NCBI GenBank assembly: GCA_027004335.1
Contig: JALTID010000025.1
Span: 1-14,965, forward strand
Source: a bacterium
Lineage (GTDB): Bacteria > JALSQH01
Direction: 5' to 3'
DNA: 14,965 nucleotides
The notes beneath the pieces were generated by a model. It made no database searches, was not told the origin of the DNA, and saw nothing but the letters and a program-made list of their open reading frames with translations. Positions within the stretch are counted from its first letter, which is position 1, and every line of letters starts with the position of its first letter. Shown here piece by piece: positions 8,601 through 14,965 of this stretch. The position numbers and the translations under genes are program-made.

Positions 8601-11151
8601 TATAATCTCCAGCATCATCACCTGAATCATCTGTAAGATGGATATACTCTGGGGAAATCTCGTGTAGTGAATCCGTTACATACTCAGTATAATAAGGTAT
8701 TTTGTCTTTGATAACAACATCATGAGCAGTACGTTCCCCAACATTTGTAACTACAAGAAAATAGGTAAATAGATCACCTGAATGAACCTCCCCCAGAGTA
8801 TCAGCAGAAGAATATTTGTACGCCTCTATAACCGGGGGTACCACAAGAGAAGTAACAACATTGGAATAAACTTTACCAAGATTATCACTCAATAACATAA
8901 CCTTATTCTTGATAATTGTCCCTGCTGGTACAGGGAGTACCTGTACAGTTAAATTAGATGCATAAAATTCTCCTTTACCAAGATCTCCCACCTGCCACGC
9001 TACTGAGTTGCTTCCAGCATCATAAGAACATCCATTGTCACATCCTGAAAATTTCAAGTTGCTGGAGAGATAATCTATCACAGAAAGATTTTTGGCTACA
9101 TCTGAATCATTCTTAGAAGTATTTGTTACAAATATCTGATAGGTAAAATCTTCATAAACTCCTACAGTAGGTGATGTAACAGATTTTGTCGCCCTGAGAT
9201 AGGTCTTTGCAATTTTAATCTCATCAGTAGGATTCATCTCCACTCCATAATAAGTCCCTCTGGCAGTACCATCAATCTTATATGAACCATCTGTGAGAGT
9301 TCCCGGGAAATCTAATTGAAATTCCAGATGAAGAATTTCATTTGCATTTAAAGTATAATCAGGATCCCACTCCAGATACTGGTAGGTTGAATCTTGTGTA
9401 ATTGCAGGTTCAACATAGGAAGTTGTACCATCAGGATAAACAATTTTTCCTGTTGGATGCTGATAGGTGATCCCCAGTGGATAGTAGATTCTCACGCTAG
9501 TTACTGTAACTGGCAGATAATTCCCGGTTGAAATATCAGCGGTGATTGTTACTGTCCCACCATAGGATGGTACAGTAGAATTATTGGAATCAAGAGAGAT
9601 ATCAAGAATATGAGCTATGAAAGATTGAGAAAGAGGAAGAATGGAATAACCAAGATCAAGATACGGGGTGCCCTTACCTGCGACTTCCGGATCTTCACCA
9701 TAAACTGTTACAATGGAATTTGTAGCAATAATATGGGCACCAGTTTCATCGTTGTCATTGGGATCGTAAATTTTCAAAAAATCATAAGTACCTAAAACAT
9801 AAGGACCCGGGTCTAAATTTCCGTCACCATCTGTATCAATTTCATCAAAAGTACCATCATTATCAAGATCTACCTTAACTTCTGTACCAGGAACTGAAGC
9901 GGCAACAAAAACAGGAGAACCATTGGCACTTAGATCTTCACTGCCTGGTGCCCACGAAACATAAGTCTCAGACTCAAGCAACCTTGTTGGAATGAGGGAG
10001 TAACCCCAATCATACACTACAGACTGATAATCAAAAGCCACAACCCCCCAGAAGAGGGAATCGCTTCTTAACCTGACAAGTGAATCCTGAGGTATCTCGT
10101 TACCTATTAATGTTTTGTAACTACTCACTTCATAAGGCGCTAACTGAAAATTCTCACCTGATGTATGGTTGTTGTCGTATATTGTAATATTGATTGTGGA
10201 GCTGTTGGGATTGAAAATATAGATATTTGCAGGATATTGAGAGGTGCTTACCACAGGTGCAATATAATCCCTGCCCCAGACTTTAATGGGGAGTACATCA
10301 TAGAATCTTGTCTGATACTGACCAAATGAACCTGTTAAAAGAGAAATTTGAATCTCCTTATTTGAAATTACTCTCATGCCAGAGAGAACTCTTATATGAA
10401 GAGAAGCGTTTGTAACATCATTAAAATATCCTAGGGTATTGTAAAAATCTCCCTTATTCAAATGGACAGTAAGTTGGGTATTTCCGTTGTCCAGCAAAAC
10501 CGTAGTATCATCATCAAAGGCTTGAATCTCAAGAGCTACATATTTAAAAATAGAAAAATCTCCTCCGTCACTATCATAAATATCCTCTCCGAAAGGGATT
10601 ACATAGGAGTAGTACCCTTCAAATGCAGCTTTTGGATAAATTTCAAATGCTCCTCCTATATAACTCTGGTTATGAGGCCAGATGCTATGGGCAACATCTA
10701 CAGGTCCCCCAATAGAGATTATCCTGTCTCCAGCATCATATCTTAAAGACTTACCTCTAATTCTAGTAGGCACACTACCATTTATGTTATCCACATTTCC
10801 CTGGTCACTTTCAAGAGAAAGAACCTGTCCCCTGTTAAGTGTGTAAACCTCAGTAGTTGGCTGGGTAGGATTTAAGGGATACTTCTCATATCCATCTTCC
10901 CAATGGTCATATATTATTTTTTGATTATCAAGAGTGGCAGTAAGAGTAACCACAGAATCAAGATAGTAGGACAGTTGATCATTTGTTCCCTCTTCTATAT
11001 TGATATAGTGAAAAAATCTGCGCAACTGATATTCCCTACCTATCACATAATATTCCTGAATTCCAGCAGGAATTTTTCTCCCCATAAGATCAAGAGGAAA
11101 CAAAAGGAGGAAAAATAGTATTAATGAAAAAACAAAGTCTCTTCCCTTCAT
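5662..11151 (-). CDS. Giant secreted calcium-repeat surface protein with C-terminal anchor
   Basis: 1829 aa. Signal peptide about 1-24. Residues 25 to about 510 form a large beta-rich domain reminiscent of IgGFc-binding-type modules in bacterial surface proteins (weak assignment). It contains an isolated DxDxDG pair at 428-447. About 511-910 holds three DUF11-like domains (clear at 650-770 and 772-910). Residues 915-1768 are uninterrupted thrombospondin type-3 repeats (DxDxDGxxD), which in this family bind many calcium ions and form stiff stalks. The C-terminus has Gly1794-Gly-Gly-Gly-Cys1798, a hydrophobic helix and KKRR, a tripartite sorting signal like the Cys- or GlyGly-containing CTERM families. 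The ATG at 11151 has AAGGAGG 6 bases upstream and overlaps the previous stop by 4 bases. Likely a calcium-stabilised adhesin or surface stalk; the ligand is unknown. Confidence 0.85.
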   Translation of the reverse strand: MKGRDFVFSLILFFLLLFPLDLMGRKIPAGIQEYYVIGREYQLRRFFHYINIEEGTNDQLSYYLDSVVTLTATLDNQKIIYDHWEDGYEKYPLNPTQPTTEVYTLNRGQVLSLESDQGNVDNINGSVPTRIRGKSLRYDAGDRIISIGGPVDVAHSIWPHNQSYIGGAFEIYPKAAFEGYYSYVIPFGEDIYDSDGGDFSIFKYVALEIQAFDDDTTVLLDNGNTQLTVHLNKGDFYNTLGYFNDVTNASLHIRVLSGMRVISNKEIQISLLTGSFGQYQTRFYDVLPIKVWGRDYIAPVVSTSQYPANIYIFNPNSSTINITIYDNNHTSGENFQLAPYEVSSYKTLIGNEIPQDSLVRLRSDSLFWGVVAFDYQSVVYDWGYSLIPTRLLESETYVSWAPGSEDLSANGSPVFVAASVPGTEVKVDLDNDGTFDEIDTDGDGNLDPGPYVLGTYDFLKIYDPNDNDETGAHIIATNSIVTVYGEDPEVAGKGTPYLDLGYSILPLSQSFIAHILDISLDSNNSTVPSYGGTVTITADISTGNYLPVTVTSVRIYYPLGITYQHPTGKIVYPDGTTSYVEPAITQDSTYQYLEWDPDYTLNANEILHLEFQLDFPGTLTDGSYKIDGTARGTYYGVEMNPTDEIKIAKTYLRATKSVTSPTVGVYEDFTYQIFVTNTSKNDSDVAKNLSVIDYLSSNLKFSGCDNGCSYDAGSNSVAWQVGDLGKGEFYASNLTVQVLPVPAGTIIKNKVMLLSDNLGKVYSNVVTSLVVPPVIEAYKYSSADTLGEVHSGDLFTYFLVVTNVGERTAHDVVIKDKIPYYTEYVTDSLHEISPEYIHLTDDSGDDAGDYNYTSSNGPSFSVSQITSGETYIFAFSVRVVSGNNWETITNTFSYESVELIQSQSPLHTIQILPADIDGDGIPNLVEDRIGTDRLNPDTDGDGISDGDEVLPDLNNPPDTDGDGTIDALDTDSDNDGIPDSVEAGDSSLSTPPVDTDNDGIPDFRDPDSDNDTILDKNEGTADPDGDNIPAFRDTDSDGDSLTDTYEAGDMDPTTPPSWDHDNDGKPDFLDADDDNDGISTYVEMNTSVYGNPATDQDIDGDGIKNYLDLDSDGDEKSDQIEGTGDIDGDGIPNFLDKDDSDGPLGDPDHDSLLNKDEDTYGTDKYNPDTDGDGLSDYTEVVTTTTDPTLRDSDGDTIPDPVEVGPDIYHPYSSDITTGSCPGVTDTTIDALDTDSDGDGISDYVEVGYGTLATPPVDSDGDRIPDYRDRDSDNDGICDYTEARPFNPDGTPADADGDGIPDYLDRDSDNGGVPDYIENQMGTNPRDPSDDKIVDSDGDNLPDLYEDSIPGLDKNNPDSDGDGIRDDLDDLDGDGFNNYGEYYCGTDILNPDTDGDHITDGREEDFMPEEVTNPTCGPDTDGDGRSDFLDNDSDNDGISDLYESYSPDVTTADVADHDNDGIFDFRDTDSDNDFISDHEEAQDLKNPVDSDGDGTPDIIDSDSDNDNIPDKIEAGDKSYSTPASDADNDGIPNYLDKDSDNDTIADIDEGYSDPDSDGTPNFLDLDSDNDSVPDSVEAGDADLSTPPVNHDGDSKPDFIDTDDDNDGIPTYTENNTDINGDSVPDRDVDRDGIPNYLDSDSDGDGKSDLVEGTGDIDGDGIPNYLDANDEDGPLGDLDHDYISNHDEGYEVKYDNDGDGIPDYLDHDSDNDGLSDAEEAGDKDLTTPPIDSDGDGIPDFRDPDSNNNGIPDGEEGTGDSDHDGIPDYRDLTPQPSQPSSSGIKGKKIPGNYKFFGGGGCSFMPGNQEDFDPVFLLLFGFGFIIIIVKKRR
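5665..5772 (-). other. C-terminal sorting/anchoring signal of the giant protein
   Basis: Residues 1794-1829: GGGGCSFMPGNQEDFDP, then a segment of Leu/Phe/Ile about 15 residues long, then VKKRR. The order of small-residue-plus-Cys motif, membrane helix and basic tail matches tripartite C-terminal signals that are cleaved and, in some families, lipid-modified. The exact family (GlyGly-CTERM, Synerg-CTERM, MYXO-CTERM-like) cannot be settled by eye. Confidence 0.65.
6094..6618 (-). repeat. Segmental duplication, copy B, within the TSP3 array
   Basis: Encodes residues 1512-1686, from EAGDKSYSTPA to LGDLDHDYISNHDE, and is the partner of copy A. A further partial copy of the unit's start (EAGDKDLTTPPIDSDGDG onwards) follows at the C-terminal end of the array. 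Confidence 0.75.
7681..8208 (-). repeat. Segmental duplication, copy A, within the TSP3 array
   Basis: Encodes residues 982-1157, from EAGDSSLSTPP to LGDPDHDSLLNKDE. It aligns end to end with copy B (6094-6618) with a single codon of length difference. Unique landmarks are in the same order: EAGD..STP, DSDNDTI, a second EAGD..TPP, KPDF.D.DDDNDGI, NYLD.DSDGD, EGTGDIDGDGIPN, DGPLGD.DHD. Confidence 0.75.
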
Positions 11152-12440
11152 TTTTCCCCTCCTTTAAAATTTATCTTGACTGACAAATGATTATCAAGAA
11201 TATCCATATATTTCCTTACCTCTTCTATCGAAAAACGAGGAAACCAATACATAATGGATTTAATAAAGATCTTCCCTTTTTTAACGCTTTCAAGACCTTT
11301 TATTGTATAACCAATATCACAATGTTCACCTGGCTCCCCTTCTGGTGGATCCGAATGAGATAGATCATCTTTAAAATACAGATTAACATCAATTGAGGGG
11401 TTACCAGGGGCTGACCAGATAATCCTGTTAAACCATCCAGCTGGCATCTCACCAGTTCCAGCATTAGCCATCCAGGAAAAATTTGAGGGATCAAGAGAAG
11501 TACTCTTTTTTGAAGCATAACCATCAACTTCAACAGGAGAAGTATTGTTGGAGTTATAAAATATTCTCTTTCCTGCTGAGGAGAGCATATCCACACTCAC
11601 ACGAAAGGAAACCTTCCTCAGGAACATACCAACATCAAAGGGTAGATCTACAATTACAGGAAATTCAAAACTATCTCTGTAAAAAATTGTCACAATCTCT
11701 GCTGCAGGGGAGGGGATCTTCCAGAAGAGAGTCTGCCAGTTTTTGGTCAATCTTACAACTCTTACAGGTCCCGCATGGTAAGAAATCAGCTTTGTCTCAA
11801 AATCTTCTTCAGTTTTATTGATGGTTATAAAACCTCCAATAAGCTTCGCTGAAAATCTGATCTTCATTCTATCAATGTTATTTTTTCCCGATCCCCCCGC
11901 TTCTTTCTTAATCCCAAGAATATCAAAGAAAATAGGATGCTCAGTATTAAACTGAAGGAAGTACCTGGTAGTTTCTATCCTGTGCTTTTCTGGCAAATAT
12001 TCAATATATTTTTTATCTGACAGAGGCAGAGAAGGATCAATTTTTACATATACCCATCCCTTACCACCATCCACGGGGTCTCCAACTTCCAGCTCATACC
12101 ATCCATCTCCTCTATCACACCTATCACCGGTATCTTCTGCCATAAAGACTAATTCATCTTCGTCATTAAATAAACCATCACCTTTCTGAGGATAGGGACC
12201 TTCCGGCAATATATATTTGCCATCTTTTTTTTCATCCACCTGAAAGGGAATAGGAACAACTTTTCCTTTATTACAGGAAAAAACTCTTATCAATTTAATC
12301 TTGGCAGCAGCAAAGGGGATATCAGTGGCGGATACTACCACAGGATCTATTACTCTCTTTAATGTCTTGTGTTGAAGAACTTCCATTTTTTCTCCCCCAA
12401 GGTTAAGAGAGAAGAGCAATAATAGTACCAGCTTTAACAA
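11148..12440 (-). CDS. Exported protein of unknown function
   Basis: A 430-aa protein that I do not recognise. The TTG at 12440 was chosen for two reasons: AAGGAGG (12453-12447) sits 6 bases upstream, and this start adds a short hydrophobic signal-like segment, MLKLVLLLLFSLNLGG. It overlaps psd by 38 bases in another frame. An alternative ATG at 12386 (Met19) also has a G-rich Shine-Dalgarno-like GGGGGAG at 12398-12392, and it would give a protein without the signal. Residues 62-106 hold a striking block (VPIPFQVDE, DGLFNDEDELVFMAEDTGD) that looks like a conserved beta-sandwich edge with an acidic, possibly metal-binding loop. The rest is beta-rich, with no further membrane segment. Its TGA overlaps the giant gene's ATG (ATGA), and the Shine-Dalgarno sequence of that gene is encoded by its last residues KGGEK. 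Confidence 0.7.
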   Translation of the reverse strand: MLKLVLLLLFSLNLGGEKMEVLQHKTLKRVIDPVVVSATDIPFAAAKIKLIRVFSCNKGKVVPIPFQVDEKKDGKYILPEGPYPQKGDGLFNDEDELVFMAEDTGDRCDRGDGWYELEVGDPVDGGKGWVYVKIDPSLPLSDKKYIEYLPEKHRIETTRYFLQFNTEHPIFFDILGIKKEAGGSGKNNIDRMKIRFSAKLIGGFITINKTEEDFETKLISYHAGPVRVVRLTKNWQTLFWKIPSPAAEIVTIFYRDSFEFPVIVDLPFDVGMFLRKVSFRVSVDMLSSAGKRIFYNSNNTSPVEVDGYASKKSTSLDPSNFSWMANAGTGEMPAGWFNRIIWSAPGNPSIDVNLYFKDDLSHSDPPEGEPGEHCDIGYTIKGLESVKKGKIFIKSIMYWFPRFSIEEVRKYMDILDNHLSVKINFKGGEK

Positions 12441-13236
12441 AATTCCCCTCCTTCACTGAAGATGATAATTTACCTTTTTCTAAAAGGAGAATTATTGTAG
12501 ATCCCATTCCAAAAAACCCCATTTCTTCCCCTGCCTTTGCCTTGATTTCTGCAGAAATTCTTTCCGGGTACCGCCTTTTGAATCTATTTGTTTTCAGTTC
12601 AGGCCAGTGAGTCATATGTATCTCACCCACCGCAGAGGCACCAACTATTACTACTCCAACTTTTCCTGAAGCAGTTTCAACTAATACAAAAACTCTCTCG
12701 TTCATAGTATATAGCCCTGGGATTTTGCTGTCGGCAGCAGGATTAACAGGGAAAATCTTTCCTGGAAAATATGAAAATTTCTTAATGGTTCCGGTAACAG
12801 GATAGTGAAACCTATGATAATCCCCCGGGCGAAGGTATATCGTTACAAAAAATCCATTATGAAAAAAGGGAGAGAATTCTTCCCCAATCAGGGAAGATAA
12901 AGTATAAAAATATTTTTTCGCCTGAATTAGTTGAGCTTCCCTAACATCTCCGAAGTCCCTTATGATTCCATCAGAGGGGGAAGAGACAACATCTATCTCA
13001 TCAGGAAAAACTCTTATCCCCTTCTTCAACTTTCTTGTAAAAAAAGCGTAGAGGGAGTGATACTCCTCAAGAGGCAACTCAACCTCATCAATATTGACAC
13101 CAAACTTAGCCGCATAGGCACCTAATACAATTTTATTCAAAGGAGAGGGAAGATAGGTTCTGGAGAACTCCCCAACCGCTTTGCTGTACATAAAAAAAGG
13201 AAGATTTAAAAAATCAAATTTCAACTTTTTCTTCAC
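12403..13236 (-). CDS. psd: Phosphatidylserine decarboxylase proenzyme
   Basis: Converts phosphatidylserine to phosphatidylethanolamine at the inner membrane. The proenzyme cleaves itself and the new N-terminal Ser becomes a pyruvoyl group. At 277 aa it matches the classic bacterial Psd. The catalytic relay is visible: Asp89 in SPSDG, His144 in HRFHYPVTG, and the self-cleavage site Gly245-Ser246 in GMGSTIILL. These match the E. coli Asp/His/Ser arrangement. KIFPVNPAA, NERVFVLVET and VGASAVGEIHMT are further family blocks. The GTG at 13236 is the first start codon after an in-frame TAA, and it has no Shine-Dalgarno sequence. A -10-like box ends 6 bases upstream, implying a leaderless message. 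It leads the surface-protein operon and is divergent from the phospholipid transporter genes. Confidence 0.95.
   Translation of the reverse strand: MKKKLKFDFLNLPFFMYSKAVGEFSRTYLPSPLNKIVLGAYAAKFGVNIDEVELPLEEYHSLYAFFTRKLKKGIRVFPDEIDVVSSPSDGIIRDFGDVREAQLIQAKKYFYTLSSLIGEEFSPFFHNGFFVTIYLRPGDYHRFHYPVTGTIKKFSYFPGKIFPVNPAADSKIPGLYTMNERVFVLVETASGKVGVVIVGASAVGEIHMTHWPELKTNRFKRRYPERISAEIKAKAGEEMGFFGMGSTIILLLEKGKLSSSVKEGNFVKAGTIIALLS
12441..12453 (-). promoter_or_regulatory. Ribosome binding site deciding the TTG start of the 430-aa gene
   Basis: AAGGAGG at 12453-12447 on the minus strand, 6 bases before the TTG at 12440 and inside the psd coding sequence. The same AAGGAGGGGAA string with the same 6-base spacing precedes the giant gene at 11164-11152, which supports the upstream TTG over the ATG at 12386. 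Confidence 0.65.
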
Positions 13237-13242
13237 ATAATA

Positions 13243-13270
13243 ATTTTACCACTTTTCTAAGATTCATAAA
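13243..13270 (-). promoter_or_regulatory. Predicted psd promoter (extended -10)
   Basis: Minus-strand TGGTAAAAT: TAAAAT at 13248-13243 with an upstream TG typical of extended -10 promoters. Only a weak -35-like TTTATG lies at 13270-13265. Seven bases past the -10 is the G of the psd GTG codon. Confidence 0.5.
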
Positions 13271-13280
13271 GATCCCCAAT

Positions 13281-13308
13281 TTTACACAAAACCTAATTCT
13301 GCTATAAT
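13281..13308 (+). promoter_or_regulatory. Predicted mlaE operon promoter
   Basis: TTTACA at 13281-13286 and TATAAT at 13303-13308 with a 16-base spacer. The expected start is near 13314-13316, leaving only about 3-5 bases before the mlaE ATG at 13319. Confidence 0.65.
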
Positions 13309-13318
13309 TTATCTGATT

Positions 13319-14068
13319 ATGTATGGTTTTATCCTTCATCTTCAAAATATAACTTTACTTTTCTGGGATATTTTAAAGGGCCTCTTTTCCAGGCCCTTCT
13401 ATTGGGAAGATTTATTAAAAGAAATGGATGCATTGGGAGTTGATTCCCTTCCCATAACCGTTTTAACTGGAATTTTCCTCGGTCTTGTCCTGACACTCCA
13501 AGCGGCAATAGGAGTGGAAAAAATCGGTGCAGTCAGCCTTGTACCCAGAGCAGTAGCCATGTCACTTGTAAGGGAAATTGGTCCTGTTATGGGTTCCCTC
13601 ATGATTGCAGGCAGGGTAGGAGCGGGCATAACCTCTCAGGTTGGTTCAATGAAGGTTACCTTTCAACTTGATGCGATGAGATCCCTTGGAACTGATCCTC
13701 TGAGGAAATTGATTCTACCAAAATTTCTTGCTATTACAATAATGTTACCTCTTTTAATAATTATCCTGGATTTTATAGGATTATTGAGCGCATATTTTAT
13801 GGCAAGTATCAACCTTAATATCGGGAGTGTTTTATTCTGGAATGAAGTAATAAATACAAATGGTTTTGTAAATATCATAAATGCTTTTATAAAATCTTTC
13901 GTTTTTGGCACAATCATAGGTCTTATTGGAAACTACTACGGATTGATCTCAGAAGGTGGAACAGAAGGAGTTGGAATTTCCACCACAAGATCAGTTATTG
14001 TTATTTTTGTATCCATCCTGGCGGCGGATTTTGTTCTTACAAAAATTTTCTATGAATTAATGATATGA
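13319..14068 (+). CDS. mlaE: MlaE-family phospholipid ABC transporter permease
   Basis: Inner-membrane permease of a Mla/MCE-type system that moves phospholipids between inner and outer membranes. The 249-aa length is typical. Family blocks are visible: LPITVLTGIFLGLVLTLQA, the coupling segment SLVREIGPVMGSLMIAGRVG, then QVGSMKVTFQLDAM with SLGTDPLRKLILPK. About five hydrophobic segments follow the amphipathic N-terminal region. The ATG at 13319 gives the usual N-terminal length. No Shine-Dalgarno sequence precedes it, and the promoter sits almost against it. Its TGA overlaps the ATPase ATG by 4 bases (ATGA). The gene is divergent from psd. Confidence 0.93.
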   Translation: MYGFILHLQNITLLFWDILKGLFSRPFYWEDLLKEMDALGVDSLPITVLTGIFLGLVLTLQAAIGVEKIGAVSLVPRAVAMSLVREIGPVMGSLMIAGRVGAGITSQVGSMKVTFQLDAMRSLGTDPLRKLILPKFLAITIMLPLLIIILDFIGLLSAYFMASINLNIGSVLFWNEVINTNGFVNIINAFIKSFVFGTIIGLIGNYYGLISEGGTEGVGISTTRSVIVIFVSILAADFVLTKIFYELMI

Positions 14069-14787
14069 AAACAATGCTTGAAGTAGATAATCTCTGGTTT
14101 AAATATGAAGACAGATATATTCTGAAGGGGATCTCTCTCAAATTATTTGAGGGGGAAAATCTGATCATTTTAGGTGGAAGCGGCGGAGGAAAAAGTACAA
14201 TTCTCAGGGTGCTCTTAGGTCTTGAAGAAGTAGATAAAGGCAAGATTATCATAATGGGTGAGGATGTGACACATCTTAGGGAAGATGAATGGTTCGGAGT
14301 TAGAAAAAAAATTGGAATGGTATTTCAAGATGGGGCACTTTTCGATTTTCTTTCTGTAAGAGGAAATGTTGGATATAGACTATATGAACAACGATTGCCA
14401 CAGGATGAAATTGAAAAAATTGTAAGAGAAAAATTGAGAATTGTGGGACTTGAGGATGTGATTGACTATATGCCATCAGAATTGAGCGGTGGGATGAAGA
14501 GGAGAGTAGCAATTGCAAGAGCGCTTGTGGGTGATCCGCCAATAATGTTCTATGATGAGCCTACGACGGGCCTTGATCCTATCACAGCTAAGATCATTGT
14601 AAGGCATATAAACTCTCTTAGAGACAAATTTGGAGTTGCTTCCATCGTAGTAACGCATGAACTAAATTACGCTTACATGCTGGCAGATAGAATAATGATG
14701 CTGAAAGATGGAACTTTTATTTTTGAAGGGAAATCGGAGGATTTGGTTAAATGCGCAGACCCATACATAAAAGAATTTGTTAAATAG
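14065..14787 (+). CDS. mlaF: MlaF-family phospholipid ABC transporter ATPase
   Basis: Cytoplasmic ATPase that powers the MlaE permease. It has 240 aa. All nucleotide-binding motifs are intact: Walker A GGSGGGKST (37-45), Q-loop Gln88 in GMVFQDGALFDFLSV (the DGALF segment is typical of MlaF), signature LSGGMKRR (140-147), Walker B IMFYDEPTTGLDP (160-172, Glu165 catalytic) and H-loop His198. The ATG at 14065 overlaps the mlaE stop. A second ATG at 14074 is an alternative that would remove three residues. Translation probably relies on coupling, since no Shine-Dalgarno sequence is evident. It is followed after 9 bases by the MCE-domain gene. Confidence 0.94.
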   Translation: MKTMLEVDNLWFKYEDRYILKGISLKLFEGENLIILGGSGGGKSTILRVLLGLEEVDKGKIIIMGEDVTHLREDEWFGVRKKIGMVFQDGALFDFLSVRGNVGYRLYEQRLPQDEIEKIVREKLRIVGLEDVIDYMPSELSGGMKRRVAIARALVGDPPIMFYDEPTTGLDPITAKIIVRHINSLRDKFGVASIVVTHELNYAYMLADRIMMLKDGTFIFEGKSEDLVKCADPYIKEFVK

Positions 14788-14796
14788 GAGAAGAAA

Positions 14797-14965
14797 ATGG
14801 CTAAAAGAAAAGGGTCGGGACTAAGAGTAGGAATAATTGTTTTTACCTCTCTGATAATTCTCCTTGTTGTAATTTTCATTCTTGGACAGAGAGGTGGAAT
14901 ATTCGCAAGTTACTATACACTTAAGGCTCAATTTCCCAAGGTAAATGGTCTTATCGTTGGTTCCC
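14797..14965 (+). CDS. mlaD: MlaD/MCE-domain substrate-binding protein, 5' part
   Basis: The first 56 residues before the window edge. The start is supported by GGAG at 14787-14790 ahead of the ATG at 14797. A basic N-terminus (MAKRKGSGLR) is followed by one membrane helix (VGIIVFTSLIILLVVIFIL), which anchors the protein in the inner membrane with the rest in the periplasm. After that comes the start of an MCE domain, seen in YTLKAQFPKVNGLIVGS. Position after permease and ATPase genes fits the periplasmic lipid-binding subunit. The remainder lies outside the window. Confidence 0.85.
   Translation, partial: MAKRKGSGLRVGIIVFTSLIILLVVIFILGQRGGIFASYYTLKAQFPKVNGLIVGS

Noticed and set aside
10462-11118. 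Plus-strand open frames opposite the 5' part of the giant gene
   Set aside because: No promoter or ribosome site, and no recognisable protein features. The minus strand has a signal peptide and a well-supported start.
12384-12386. ATG at 12386 as the main start of the 430-aa gene
   Set aside because: It would remove the signal-like segment, and its G-rich site is weaker than the AAGGAGG before the TTG. It is kept only as a possible second start.

Overview
The window looks like chromosomal DNA of a diderm (outer-membrane) bacterium. The evidence is an MlaE/MlaF/MlaD-type phospholipid transporter, a predicted outer-membrane barrel and several signal-peptide-bearing envelope proteins. The DNA is AT-rich and gene-dense. 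Neighbouring genes mostly touch or overlap by a few bases, and the proteins are rich in Lys, Glu and Ile. I cannot name the phylum. The mix of DUF11 and thrombospondin type-3 repeats with a Gly4-Cys C-terminal anchor suggests an uncultivated or deep-branching lineage, but this is a weak inference. No RNA genes, insertion sequences or CRISPR arrays were seen.

Region 1 (1-4218) is mainly housekeeping. The 3' end of an unrecognised gene is followed by a malic enzyme with a C-terminal phosphotransacetylase-like domain (plus strand). This meets single-stranded DNA-binding protein (minus strand) tail to tail, with interlocked stop codons. Ssb is divergent from a Nudix hydrolase gene, and their two -10 boxes overlap. 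The Nudix gene overlaps an AMMECR1-domain gene by 4 bases.

Region 2 (4205-13236, minus strand) is the most interesting part. It is a tightly overlapping four-gene operon in the order psd (phosphatidylserine decarboxylase), a 430-aa exported protein of unknown function, a giant 1829-aa surface protein, and a 486-aa predicted outer-membrane barrel with two Ig-like/PEGA-like domains. The giant protein has a signal peptide, a large N-terminal domain, DUF11-like domains, about 850 residues of Asp-rich calcium-binding repeats, and a Gly4-Cys / transmembrane / basic-tail C-terminus. An intrinsic terminator for this operon lies inside the convergent AMMECR1 gene. The set reads as an envelope or surface-display cassette led by a phosphatidylethanolamine-synthesis gene.

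Region 3 (13319-14965, plus strand) is divergent from psd and encodes permease, ATPase and MCE-domain subunits of a phospholipid transporter, the last cut by the window edge. The 82-bp psd/mlaE spacer therefore separates phospholipid synthesis from phospholipid transport.

Three genes that begin transcription units (Nudix, psd, mlaE) have promoter-like sequences whose predicted start sites fall on or within a few bases of the start codon, with no ribosome binding site. Ssb and several operon-internal genes have strong Shine-Dalgarno sequences. This suggests that leaderless or near-leaderless transcripts are used in this organism.
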